Shown piece after piece: positions 26,620 through 33,576 of a DNA stretch of 64,000 nucleotides. The position numbers and the translations under genes are program-made. This stretch comes from Paenibacillus macerans (GTDB lineage Bacteria; Bacillota; Bacilli; Paenibacillales; Paenibacillaceae). The first letter of the stretch is position 1; each line of letters starts with the position of its first letter. The stretch lies in NCBI RefSeq assembly GCF_023715465.1, contig NZ_JAMBOE010000004.1:496001-560000 (forward strand). The letters run 5' to 3'. The notes beneath the pieces were generated by a model. It did no database searches, had not been told where the DNA came from, and worked only from the letters and a program-made list of their open reading frames with translations.

Positions 26620-26671
26620 ACCTTACCGAGAATTTGTTTATGAATTGCTTATGAAATGTTTGAGAAATGCT
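26620..26671 (-). promoter_or_regulatory. Promoter with two-component operator, site C
   Basis: Minus strand: direct repeat AGCATTT-CTCA-AACATTT at 26654-26671, a weak -35 (GCAATT), and a -10-like TAAGGT at 26620-26625. It aligns along about 50 bases with site A. It points toward the epimerase gene; the divergent small gene at 26719 could also be affected. Confidence 0.5.
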
Positions 26672-26718
26672 AATAAACGAAAAACGTTAAAGACGAAATT
26701 TGTTTAGGAGGTCACCCT

Positions 26719-26913
26719 ATGAACGACAACGAAAAAGCAGAAAACCAGCTGGAGCAGGCGAAGACTAAGGACTCGACCGATGGAGGACGAACGAAGGCGT
26801 TTATGACGAAGGACGCGTGGAATCAAGACGGCAATCCCGCCGCAGCAGTTGATGAATTCGGTCCGGAGATGGAACAGGAGGACCCGCCGACACATAATGG
26901 GAGGCCTATGTAG
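26719..26913 (+). CDS. Small acidic hydrophilic protein (64 aa)
   Basis: A 64-residue, highly charged, probably disordered protein (MNDNEKAENQLEQAKTKD, then DAWNQDGNPAAAVDEFGPE and a C-terminal DPPTHNGRPM). The ribosome site AGGAGGTCACCCT is excellent, and a strong terminator follows at 26945-26981, so this is a genuine single-gene unit. It lacks cysteines and hydrophobic segments. I do not recognise a family; the composition recalls small stress- or spore-related hydrophilic proteins, but that is only an impression. Confidence 0.7.
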   Translation: MNDNEKAENQLEQAKTKDSTDGGRTKAFMTKDAWNQDGNPAAAVDEFGPEMEQEDPPTHNGRPM

Positions 26914-26944
26914 ATCAGCCGTCGGAGTTTCGGCGCCGGCAGAT

Positions 26945-26981
26945 AAAGGAGCAGTTGCCATAAAGCAAGCTGCTCCTTTTT
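26945..26981 (+). terminator. Rho-independent terminator after small acidic gene
   Basis: AAGGAGCAG / CTGCTCCTT stem extended by TTGC/GCAA with one bulge, loop CATAAA, then TTTTT. It lies about 30 bp after the stop of the 64-residue gene. Confidence 0.8.
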
Positions 26982-27042
26982 CATATTGCTACTTGTCTAC
27001 AACGGATATGGGTTAAGTTGGGGATTTGTAGGGTTAATCCGT

Positions 27043-27708
27043 TTACCGGTTGTCTAACAAGATGTCTGCGGTAAGTTGGATGTGCGCTCTAAAGATCTCG
27101 ACGGCACGATCGCTGTCGCGGCTAAGAACGGCATCGGCTAATGCCTTATGTTCGGCGCGGCCATCGCGAGTTGGCTGCTGCTGGCTCGACCAATGCCGAT
27201 AAAATTCACTCAAGTCCCATAGGCGTTTGCAGATATCCAGGAGAATCGGATTTGGACATGCGGCGATAAGTTCGTAATGAAATTGACGGTGGATGTCAGA
27301 CCACTCCTCGCGAACGGCAAGCTTTTGATTCACTTCCTTGTACTCGGGCGTTTGCGATAATTTGTGATGAACGGCGATTACATTGGATTCCCATGTGAGA
27401 TCGCCATGAGCGATGGACAGGCGTAATGCTGCGGATTCATTGATCGAACGCGCCTCTATGATGCTATTCAGTTCTTCTTCAGACACCGTCTTCACGGAAA
27501 ATCCGTGATTCGGGTTTTGCAAGATGAGGCCTTGGGTCGCCAACCGGGTCAGTGCTTCTCGCACGACGGCAACCGAGACATCGAAACCTTGGGCTAATTC
27601 CGAAACAGTTAATGAAGATCCCGGTTCATATTGTCCGGACAGAATATCGGACTGCAGTTTTTTTCTGACATTTTCGCTTAAAGTGGACGAACCGTTTCTT
27701 TTGGCCAT
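27043..27708 (-). CDS. GntR family regulator (FadR/FCD type)
   Basis: A 221-residue regulator. The winged helix spans about 8-72 (SENVRKKLQSDILSGQYEPGSSL, then VSELAQGFDVSVAVVREALTRLATQGL). The C-terminal all-helical FCD effector domain (NSIIEARSINESAALRLS, DIHRQFHYELIAACPNP, HKALADAVLSRDSDRAVEIFRAH) usually binds a small organic acid with a metal. A longer in-frame start at 27750 exists; neither start has a textbook ribosome site, and I prefer MAKRNGSS. It is divergent from the PEBP-family gene. The gap holds at least three ATCGA-type palindromic sites overlapping a near-consensus promoter, so repression of that gene is likely. Confidence 0.9.
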   Translation of the reverse strand: MAKRNGSSTLSENVRKKLQSDILSGQYEPGSSLTVSELAQGFDVSVAVVREALTRLATQGLILQNPNHGFSVKTVSEEELNSIIEARSINESAALRLSIAHGDLTWESNVIAVHHKLSQTPEYKEVNQKLAVREEWSDIHRQFHYELIAACPNPILLDICKRLWDLSEFYRHWSSQQQPTRDGRAEHKALADAVLSRDSDRAVEIFRAHIQLTADILLDNR

Positions 27709-27790
27709 GAAGCCAGCACCATCCTTCATACAAATCGGGTTTATACACATTTTTATATTTTACACCAAATCTATAAAAAAACAAAGAACA

Positions 27791-27858
27791 AATTCGATAA
27801 TTGTAATATTAAACGATTTATATTTACAAAATCGATTATTATGAATATAATCGAATTA
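27791..27858 (+). promoter_or_regulatory. Near-consensus promoter overlapped by GntR operator sites
   Basis: TTTACA (27823-27828), 17 bp, TATAAT (27846-27851) pointing to the PEBP-family gene. Related half-palindromes sit at 27791-27802 (AATTCGATAATT), between the promoter boxes at about 27830-27840 (AATCGATTATT), and over the -10 (ATAATCGAATTA, 27847-27858). This fits a repressor that blocks RNA polymerase. Confidence 0.65.
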
Positions 27859-27884
27859 CATTTTAATTAAGGAGGTCATTTACA

Positions 27885-28418
27885 GTGAGCAACAACCCAT
27901 TTGCCAAATCGCCGGAAGTCGCAGGCTTCCAGGTAACAAGTAACGATATTGCGGAGGGCCTTCCTCTACCGCCTCAGCAATACTCGGGGATGTCAGGAGT
28001 GGAGGGCGGTAAAGATCTTTCGCCCCATTTAAAATGGTCGGGTGCGCCCGAAGGGACGAAAAGTTTCGCCATAACCGCGTATGACCCGGACGCCCCGACC
28101 GGATCGGGCCTCTGGCACTGGGCCGTCATCAACATCCCTGCCAGCGTAACCGAACTGCCAACCGGCGCAGGCGACGAGCATGGCAGCGGCTTGCCGCAAG
28201 GCGCCTTGCAACTGCCGAACGATTTGCGGCTCGAACGGTTTATCGGTGCGGCGCCTCCAGCGGGACACGGCCCTCATCGGTATTATTTTGTCGTTCATGC
28301 GCTGGATGTCGAGAATGTCGGCGTCGACCCTAGCGCCACGCCGGCTCTCTTAGGATTCACCATGCTGGGCCATACGCTGGGGAGAGCCGTTCTCGTGGCA
28401 ACAGGGGAAATCAAGTAA
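27885..28418 (+). CDS. YbhB/YbcL family PEBP-like protein
   Basis: A 177-residue protein of the phosphatidylethanolamine-binding / Raf-kinase-inhibitor-like family in its bacterial YbhB/YbcL form. Conserved blocks are DLSPHLKWSGAPEGTKSFAIT near 44-64, the ligand-pocket DPDAPTGSGLWHWAVINIP near 67-85, and GPHRYYFVVHALD near 137. No signal peptide, so cytoplasmic. It starts with GTG behind GGAGGTCATTTACA. The physiological ligand is not known for bacterial members. The divergent GntR regulator and operator-covered promoter suggest it is an induced gene. Confidence 0.92.
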   Translation: MSNNPFAKSPEVAGFQVTSNDIAEGLPLPPQQYSGMSGVEGGKDLSPHLKWSGAPEGTKSFAITAYDPDAPTGSGLWHWAVINIPASVTELPTGAGDEHGSGLPQGALQLPNDLRLERFIGAAPPAGHGPHRYYFVVHALDVENVGVDPSATPALLGFTMLGHTLGRAVLVATGEIK

Positions 28419-28447
28419 CCCAAGCCGTTTGGGGGACATAAGAGACG

Positions 28448-28624
28448 ATGGTAACGCCCAATGCTAGAAGCGAAGCAGCGTCAAGTACGGAGGAAGTGGT
28501 GAAGCTGAACGATCCGCTTCATCAAGGTGTATGCTCTATGTGCCACCAGCCAATTAAAAATTTGAAGCATACGATCATTTGCGGCTGTGGGAGCAAAATC
28601 AAAAACAAAATCAAATTCAAATAA
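28448..28624 (+). CDS. Small zinc-ribbon-like protein (58 aa)
   Basis: A 58-residue frame starting at ATG 28448. It begins MVTPNARSEAASSTEE and carries VCSMCHQPIKNLKHTIICGCG, that is CxxC followed 14 residues later by CxC, then a very basic end (SKIKNKIKFK). This cysteine pattern can hold one zinc ion and suggests a nucleic-acid-binding or assembly role. The upstream GGGGGA is eleven bases from the start, which is acceptable but not strong. It follows the PEBP gene by 29 bp and could be co-transcribed. No family is recognised, and it may be a decayed remnant. Confidence 0.45.
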   Translation: MVTPNARSEAASSTEEVVKLNDPLHQGVCSMCHQPIKNLKHTIICGCGSKIKNKIKFK

Positions 28625-28648
28625 CTCGAGAAAAAGCTTATCCTTGTA

Positions 28649-28790
28649 TGTCAAGGGGCACTTTAAAAGAAAGAGTTAAGCCACACTTAAGAGATGATTC
28701 CTGTATTGTACAGGGGTCATCTTTTTAACCCATTGGTGCAACTTCTTTAAGCGCCCCTTCTTTATTCTTATCGATTTGCTTTAATGGTCC
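28649..28790 (-). pseudogene. IS3-family transposase C-terminal remnant
   Basis: Read on the minus strand, the frame ending at 28676 gives ...LKKLHQWVKKMTPVQYRN, then HLLSVA and a stop. MTPVQYRNHL is the typical C-terminal end of IS3/IS150-type transposases (OrfB). A stop codon a few residues upstream cuts the frame, and nothing else of the transposase remains. The sequence TGTCAAGGGGCACTTTAAAAG at 28649 onward looks like the IS end. The hairpin AGATGA...TCATCT with TTTTT (28692-28726) is contained within it. Confidence 0.7.
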
Positions 28791-28795
28791 CCCTA

Positions 28796-29128
28796 TCAGT
28801 CTGCATTCGTGTTTGACGTATTCGATGTTGTCTCTGGTTTTTCGGAAACGAAAGGAGGATCGTTAAACAACGCGACAACAAGTTGCATACCGTCAATCAT
28901 CCCTTGCATGTATAAACGTTCATTTTCTAAAGCCCGCCTGAAGTGGTGTTTATCCTCCCAGGCCATAAACTCTGGCAGCATCGTTTTATTCACGCCAGAA
29001 AACATAGCATCAAAAGCCTCGTGTTCTTCGGCACGAAGTTTACGTAAGTCAGGATGGCGTTCGATCTTGGCCGAAACCTCGTCCCCCCTTTGTTGTATCG
29101 CGTCTTGAAACCAAAGTGGAAATGGCAT
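28796..29128 (-). CDS. Hypothetical helical protein (110 aa)
   Basis: A 110-residue soluble protein with a good ribosome site (GGAGGTTAAGCGCG). The body is mostly charged helix (AKIERHPDLRKLRAEEHEAFDAMF, FRRALENERLYMQGMIDGMQLVVALF) and ends in a low-complexity TTSNTSNTNAD tail. There is no signal peptide or membrane segment. I do not recognise a family. The IS3 remnant lies directly downstream and a Fic gene upstream in the same direction (190 bp away, with a terminator between), so it is probably transcribed alone. The patchwork of remnants suggests an accessory region. Confidence 0.6.
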   Translation of the reverse strand: MPFPLWFQDAIQQRGDEVSAKIERHPDLRKLRAEEHEAFDAMFSGVNKTMLPEFMAWEDKHHFRRALENERLYMQGMIDGMQLVVALFNDPPFVSEKPETTSNTSNTNAD

Positions 29129-29270
29129 CGCGCTTAACCTCCTCTAACAATGTTTTTCCCGATAAATCCATTATCAGTCTGTTATATCAACCACACCAGA
29201 TAAGGTTTGCAACAAAATGGATTTTTTTGTAAATGGAGCTTCATTTTTTGGAGTACTCTCCCTCTAAAAT

Positions 29271-29310
29271 AAAAAAAGCGCCCTCAGCACTAAGTACTGA
29301 AAGGACGCTT
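29271..29310 (-). terminator. Rho-independent terminator after Fic gene
   Basis: Minus strand stem AAGCGTCC...TCAGTAC / GTGCTGA...GGGCGCTT with loop TTA, followed by seven Ts, starting five bases after the Fic stop. Confidence 0.85.
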
Positions 29311-29314
29311 TATG

Positions 29315-30052
29315 CTATTCTTTTGATTTGAAGTCCGGAAAGAAATAAGCGACCATGGCGGCATATCGGTCCTGTGCCGATAAGCATTTATCGATTAGGT
29401 AACCTTTTTCTTCCTGAAACTCCTTTAATCCCCGATAATAAAAAAGCTTGTACTCGTGATCAATAATGAAAGGCATGACATCATACTTCAGGCATTCTTT
29501 GAACATAATTATCCTGCCCACCCGGCCGTTCCCATCCTGAAAAGGATGAATGCTTTCAAACTTATGATGAAACTCTATAATATCCTGGGCGGTAACATGT
29601 TTTATTTGGTGATATGCAGTAAGCAGACTTTTGATTTCACCTTCAACTTTTCCCGGTGCTGTCGTCTTGCTATCCCCAACTACGTTGGGTCGCGTTTTGT
29701 AATCTCCAACACGGAACCATTCTTTTTTTTCATCTGAAGTATTTCTTTTTAAGAGCCGGTGAAACTCTTTAATCATTTCTTCGGATAAATCCTCAGCTGC
29801 GTGGTCCAGCATATAATCAAAGCAGGTAAAATGATTTACCATTTCAATGATATCATCAACGCTTGCCGCCTCTTCCTGCTCCATATGAATAGTATTGGTT
29901 TCAAAAATATACCGTGTCTGATCCTCGGAAAGTCGGCTGCCCTCAATACGATTGGAATTATAGGCGAGCTTAATCTGGGTTTGGTGGTACAGGCCTCCCT
30001 TTAAGTGCATCTCTTTTTCTTCCTGAAACAGTTTAAGCAATCTATGTTCCAT
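29315..30052 (-). CDS. Fic family protein, autoinhibited class II
   Basis: A 245-residue Fic-domain protein, typically an AMP-transferase that modifies hydroxyl groups on target proteins. The catalytic motif HPFQDGNGRVGR is near residues 171-182, with the catalytic His first. Upstream, SNRIEG near residue 30 fits the inhibitory (S/T)xxxE(G/N) motif, whose Glu blocks ATP binding, so this is a class II enzyme with the inhibitor in cis. An ATG at 30052 with AAAGGAG eight bases before it is preferred over a GTG two codons earlier. No antitoxin gene is adjacent. Target unknown. Confidence 0.92.
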   Translation of the reverse strand: MEHRLLKLFQEEKEMHLKGGLYHQTQIKLAYNSNRIEGSRLSEDQTRYIFETNTIHMEQEEAASVDDIIEMVNHFTCFDYMLDHAAEDLSEEMIKEFHRLLKRNTSDEKKEWFRVGDYKTRPNVVGDSKTTAPGKVEGEIKSLLTAYHQIKHVTAQDIIEFHHKFESIHPFQDGNGRVGRIIMFKECLKYDVMPFIIDHEYKLFYYRGLKEFQEEKGYLIDKCLSAQDRYAAMVAYFFPDFKSKE

Positions 30053-30166
30053 AGGCACCGCTCCTTTCCTCTCATATTATTAATATAAATTAATATTACA
30101 GCATATTTCCATTCTTTATCTTTTCCTTTTAAAAGTATTCCCCTGATGACATCCCCATATCCTGTC

Positions 30167-30197
30167 AAAAAAAAGAACGCCGGGGTTACCGACGTCC
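30167..30197 (-). terminator. Terminator after DoxX-like gene
   Basis: Minus strand GGACGTCGG / CCGGCGTTC stem (one bulge) followed by eight Ts, about 40 bp after the DoxX-like stop. Confidence 0.75.
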
Positions 30198-30238
30198 CTT
30201 TACACTCCCACTTCTCCGTTACACTCCCACCTAATCAA

Positions 30239-30622
30239 TCACCAAAACAAACGGCGAACCTTATCGTTTCGCAGCCACAGTCCTGCCCAGGCGAGAATCG
30301 CCAAATAGACCGCAAACAGCGTGTTTGAGAACAAGGGAGCGTCCACGCGAATTTGCGTGGCGACCACGCCGCCGTAAAAAGCGGTCAGTAGTACCGCCCC
30401 CAAGATAGCTGTTCTCGGAATGGCGTACAGCACGGTAGAGAGAAGCGCGAGTACGCCGATGGTCACAATATGATGCTCGGCAAACCCCAGAGTTACCGTG
30501 CCCTCCACTACGATGGCTGGCTTAAATAGCTTTGATATGCCGTCAAACAGCATAAACAAAATGACAATTCCGCTCATAATTCGCCCCGTCCAGAGCCGGC
30601 CTTTGGAGATCTTTTCGGTCAT
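30239..30622 (-). CDS. DoxX-like integral membrane protein
   Basis: A 127-residue protein with four membrane segments (about 12-30, 47-66, 70-90 and 98-116). The first segment pattern WTGRIMSGIVILFMLFDGISKLFKP is that of the DoxX-like family. Family members are often linked to quinone or thiol redox chemistry, but the function of this small form is not established. It starts behind GGTGGACGAACG and has its own terminator, so it is monocistronic. No signal for regulation is seen. Confidence 0.85.
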   Translation of the reverse strand: MTEKISKGRLWTGRIMSGIVILFMLFDGISKLFKPAIVVEGTVTLGFAEHHIVTIGVLALLSTVLYAIPRTAILGAVLLTAFYGGVVATQIRVDAPLFSNTLFAVYLAILAWAGLWLRNDKVRRLFW

Positions 30623-30767
30623 CGTTCGTCCACCTCAATCATGAATTTACTCGTATCATAGCATGAACGACGTTCCTTCGTTTCTTACGGATTGCCATCT
30701 TTCTAAGGCTAGCGTCCAGCATGCCCCCCATCACCCGGAGTCATACCTAGAAGCTTGCCTTGGCAAA

Positions 30768-30811
30768 ACAACAAAAAAAAAGCCCTCCACTCGTACAAAA
30801 ACGAATGAAGA
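30768..30811 (-). terminator. Strong terminator of the tRNA-like unit
   Basis: Minus strand 13-bp stem AGCTCTTCATTCG / CGAGTGGAGGGCT (with G-T pairs) and loop TTTTTGTA, then nine Ts. It lies 24 bp after the second tRNA-like sequence, with no gene between, so it terminates that RNA. Confidence 0.8.
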
Positions 30812-30834
30812 GCTGCTCCAATTCAACTAGTTGA

Positions 30835-30900
30835 CGGGTGAGGAGGAGTGAACCTCCATCTCCTTCTTAGCGGGAAGGTGTTCTCGTTAAACTATCACCC
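30835..30900 (-). tRNA. tRNA-like sequence A (degenerate, anticodon position GCT)
   Basis: A 66-base cloverleaf-like fold. Acceptor stem GGGTGA / TCACCC; D-arm-like GTT-TAACGAG-AAC; anticodon-like stem CCTTC / GAAGG with the seven-base loop CCGCTAA; short variable AGAT(G); T-arm GGAGG-TTCACT-CCTCC with the GGTTC element. It departs from a normal tRNA: no U33, a six-base T-loop, no D-loop GG, no encoded CCA, and only six acceptor pairs. Anticodon position GCT would mean Ser, but there is no long variable arm. It may be a pseudo-tRNA or a tRNA mimic. It is transcribed after sequence B with no gap. Confidence 0.5.
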
Positions 30901-30901
30901 T

Positions 30902-30967
30902 ACACAGGAAGGATCGAGACCTTCATCTCCTGCTTGAGAGGCAGGCGCCTTAGTTAAGCGACTGTGT
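30902..30967 (-). tRNA. tRNA-like sequence B (anticodon position CTC)
   Basis: A 66-base cloverleaf-like fold. Acceptor ACACAG / CTGTGT; D-arm CGC / GCG with loop TTAACTAAG; anticodon stem CCTGC / GCAGG with loop CTCTCAA (U33 present, anticodon CTC, Glu-type); short variable arm; T-arm GAAGG-TCTCGAT-CCTTC, close to GGTTCGAATCC. No CCA is encoded. It is more tRNA-like than A but does not resemble normal tRNA-Glu. The 5' end falls about 7 bp after a near-consensus -10 box, so transcription should start at or next to base 1. Confidence 0.55.
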
Positions 30968-30973
30968 GAGAAA

Positions 30974-31002
30974 ATTTTATCATATGTTATGATGTATGTA
31001 AA
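30974..31002 (-). promoter_or_regulatory. Promoter of the tRNA-like unit
   Basis: Minus strand TTTACA (30997-31002), exactly 17 bp, TAAAAT (30974-30979). The expected start is at about 30967, the first base of tRNA-like B. There is no coding gene on the minus strand between here and the terminator at 30768. Confidence 0.7.
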
Positions 31003-31022
31003 TAATTTCTCAAGGTGGTACG

Positions 31023-32138
31023 ATGAAGAACCCGGAAACAGAAACCGAAAACGGCCGAAAACTCAGATGCTATATATGCAAGGAACCGAATCCGATCATA
31101 CACGAACACTATACCAAGCTATGCCAAACCTGCGGCGAATACAATGAGATGAAACGGATAGCCAGGCATCATCTGGATAACTACATCGCTCTGGTGACGG
31201 GCGGCCGGACAAAAATCGGCTATCATACAGCGCTGCGTCTGCTCCGGGATGGTGCACGGGTTATTTTAACGACCCGGTTTCCGTATGATGCGCTGCAGCG
31301 TTATATTAAAGAACCCGACTTTGACACTTGGAAGGATCGTATTCATATTTACGGGCTGGATTTTCGCCAAATCGAAAGAGTTGAAATGTTCGCCCACTAC
31401 ATTAATAAGGAATTCCCTTACATCGACATTATTATAAATAATGCAGCGCAGACGGTGAGAATGTCCGCGGAGGAATACGATGGGTTAATGCTAAATGAAG
31501 CGAAACTCCAAAAGCAGCTTTTGGACGGACAAGGTCATCCGCAACTCACCGGCGGAACCGCCCTTCCCCGCATTGCCAATACAATAAGCAGCGAAACGGC
31601 CGATTCTCCATTTCTGCAATTGCTGAATCCGGAACGAAGCTTGCTGGCTTCCTCTTCGCAGCTGCAAAATTCATGGACGGCGGAGTCCCAGCAAATTTCC
31701 GTGGTCGAGATGCTCGAAGTTCAATTGATCAACGTGACCGCGCCCTTTTTAATCAATACCAAGCTGAAAGAGGCCATGACGCGAAGCCCGAATCCCAACC
31801 GTTTTATCGTAAATGTATCCGCGGCGGAAGGCCGTTTTCAAATGAAAAGAAAAGGAGGCTACCACGTTCACACCAACATGGCGAAAGCCTCGCTGAATAT
31901 GATGACTCTAACCATGTCCAAGGAATATAAAAAGGAGCGCATCTTCATTACCAGCGTGGATCCTGGATGGGTATCGAACCAGTTCCCGGAACAGACGAAG
32001 GCCCGCAAGGTAATCGAATTGCCGCTGGACTTTGGGGATGCCGCAGCCAGAATCTGCGACCCAATTTATGAAGGCAAAGATGCCGAGCGCCCTTGGACCG
32101 GAGTATTTCTAAAGGATTACAAGCAGGTGGATTGGTGA
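31023..32138 (+). CDS. Atypical SDR oxidoreductase with N-terminal zinc ribbon
   Basis: A 371-residue protein. Residues 15-38 form a four-cysteine zinc ribbon (CYIC at 16-19 and CQTC at 34-37). A short-chain dehydrogenase Rossmann fold follows: IALVTGGRTKIGYH near 55-68, LDFRQIERVEMFAHYI, and IIINNAAQTVRMS (the NNAA/NNAG element) near 138. The active-site Ser is in NVSAAEGRF. Where normal enzymes have YxxxK there is TNMAK (HVHTNMAKASLNMM), so the catalytic Tyr appears replaced by Thr. I have seen this combination in a distinct SDR subgroup, but the substrate is unknown. It starts behind AAGGTGG and ends at a bidirectional terminator. Confidence 0.88.
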   Translation: MKNPETETENGRKLRCYICKEPNPIIHEHYTKLCQTCGEYNEMKRIARHHLDNYIALVTGGRTKIGYHTALRLLRDGARVILTTRFPYDALQRYIKEPDFDTWKDRIHIYGLDFRQIERVEMFAHYINKEFPYIDIIINNAAQTVRMSAEEYDGLMLNEAKLQKQLLDGQGHPQLTGGTALPRIANTISSETADSPFLQLLNPERSLLASSSQLQNSWTAESQQISVVEMLEVQLINVTAPFLINTKLKEAMTRSPNPNRFIVNVSAAEGRFQMKRKGGYHVHTNMAKASLNMMTLTMSKEYKKERIFITSVDPGWVSNQFPEQTKARKVIELPLDFGDAAARICDPIYEGKDAERPWTGVFLKDYKQVDW

Positions 32139-32145
32139 AAAAGAA

Positions 32146-32172
32146 AGCTCTCTTTCGCCGGGAAAGAGAGCT
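32146..32172. terminator. Bidirectional terminator between convergent genes
   Basis: Perfect 11-bp stem AGCTCTCTTTC / GAAAGAGAGCT with loop GCCGG. On the minus strand TTCTTTTTC follows. It separates the SDR gene from the convergent sugar transporter gene. Confidence 0.75.
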
Positions 32173-32202
32173 CGTTTGCGTTCGAGGCGCGATTTTACGA
32201 TT

Positions 32203-33561
32203 TTATTGAACTCTTCTCGCCTCCAATTCCGCAATAATCTCATGATGCGGTTTCTCCCACCGGTACAGAAAAACCAAGATGAGAATCGACAATATACATA
32301 AAAGGATCGGCAGCCAAATAAAGCTGATTTCTATCATATGAAGTGCGGATGTCGTCTGGGTTTGATTGGCAACATACCCCCCTGCCGCAAGCAACCAAGC
32401 CGGAATCGCTCCGCCAAGCCCGGATCCTAATTTAATCGCGATTCCGGAAGCGGTGGAAGCAAGCAAGCCTTGCGCGCGAACACCCGATTTCCATTCACCA
32501 TAGTCAACCGTATCGGCAATGAGTGCAAACAATAACCCGACCGGCAAGCCTAGACCAACGGCACCAATGACTACACCCGTAAGCACCATGGCCGTACTAT
32601 CGCCACCAAGATAAATAATCAACTGACCGAGCATGCTGATGGCCATTCCGACGATCATCAGCGTTTTTTTACTAAACTTCTTGGATAAGAACGGCACACA
32701 GATAATTCCCACCAGTGTCAATGAGCCGAGCGTATTGGCCGTAGTGACAAGGTCGGGCTGATTAAGATTGTAGGTAATGTAATAAATGCCCGACGACAAT
32801 TTCACCACGTACAAGATAAAAAATACGACGCCTACTAAAACCCCGGCAACCCAGGGCATATTGCCTTTAATCGCTTTGACGCTCTCTCTTACAGGCAATG
32901 ATTTGCCCCCGGATCGATCCTGAACCCGTTCTTTCGTATTGAAAAACGTGATCAGGAACATCACAAGCCCCACCGCGCCAAAAAGAATCATCGTATGGAA
33001 GAAGCCTTTTTGCTGATCCCCATTCCCGAAAAACGCGACAAGCGGCAATAACGTCAGATTGACAAGCAATCCGCCCAGTTGCCCGCCAAACATCCGAAAG
33101 GAGTTAGCTACCGTTCGTTCCTGAACATCGCTGGACAAGCTCGGTAGCAAGGTGGTTAACGGATTGTTAACGGCGGTATACAGGATGTTGGAAGCAATAT
33201 AGAAAATGTAGGCATACGCCAGCTTCCCGGACGCGCTTAACTCAGGTCCCATAAACAACAGGATCGTCACGATAGTGAACGGAAAACAGGACCATAAAAT
33301 CCACGGTCTTGATTTCCCCCATCTGGTATGCGTCTTGTCGATAAAGATGCCGAAAATGGGACTGTCCAGCATATCCACAAGTCTTGCAACCAGCAATAGC
33401 GTACCCACGGCGGCAGCGCCTATGCCATAGACATCCGTAAAATAGAAAGTTAAATAAGTGGTAACCACCGCATAAATCAAGTTTGAAGCCGTGTCCCCCA
33501 AACCGTAGCTTACTTTTTCCAATAAAGACAACTTTTGATTCGACTCTTCTCTTGTAGCCAT
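32203..33561 (-). CDS. Glycoside-pentoside-hexuronide (GPH) cation symporter
   Basis: A 452-residue, twelve-span sugar:cation symporter of the GPH family, related to MelB and XynB-type permeases. The start LLEKVSYGLGDTASNLIYAVVTTYLTFYFTDVYG is a hallmark, as is the DMLDSPIFGIFIDKTHTRWGKSRPWIL block near 60-85. LIADTVDYGEWKSGVRAQGLLAS near 352 is the other family block. The start at MATREESNQ is decided by AGGAGGGTGCACA; a longer frame lacks a ribosome site. It lies 37 bp after the GH3 stop, in the same operon, so it probably imports the oligosaccharide or glycoside that the GH3 splits. A perfect cre match lies in the gap. Confidence 0.93.
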   Translation of the reverse strand: MATREESNQKLSLLEKVSYGLGDTASNLIYAVVTTYLTFYFTDVYGIGAAAVGTLLLVARLVDMLDSPIFGIFIDKTHTRWGKSRPWILWSCFPFTIVTILLFMGPELSASGKLAYAYIFYIASNILYTAVNNPLTTLLPSLSSDVQERTVANSFRMFGGQLGGLLVNLTLLPLVAFFGNGDQQKGFFHTMILFGAVGLVMFLITFFNTKERVQDRSGGKSLPVRESVKAIKGNMPWVAGVLVGVVFFILYVVKLSSGIYYITYNLNQPDLVTTANTLGSLTLVGIICVPFLSKKFSKKTLMIVGMAISMLGQLIIYLGGDSTAMVLTGVVIGAVGLGLPVGLLFALIADTVDYGEWKSGVRAQGLLASTASGIAIKLGSGLGGAIPAWLLAAGGYVANQTQTTSALHMIEISFIWLPILLCILSILILVFLYRWEKPHHEIIAELEARRVQ

Positions 33562-33576
33562 TGTGCACCCTCCTGA

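Noticed and set aside
28692-28726. Stand-alone terminator for the PEBP and small zinc-ribbon genes
   Set aside because: The stem lies within the coding remnant of the IS3 transposase; it may still stop transcription, but it is part of the IS.
30835-30900. A normal tRNA-Ser(GCT)
   Set aside because: Real tRNA-Ser has a long variable arm and U33; both are missing, so only a tRNA-like call is made.
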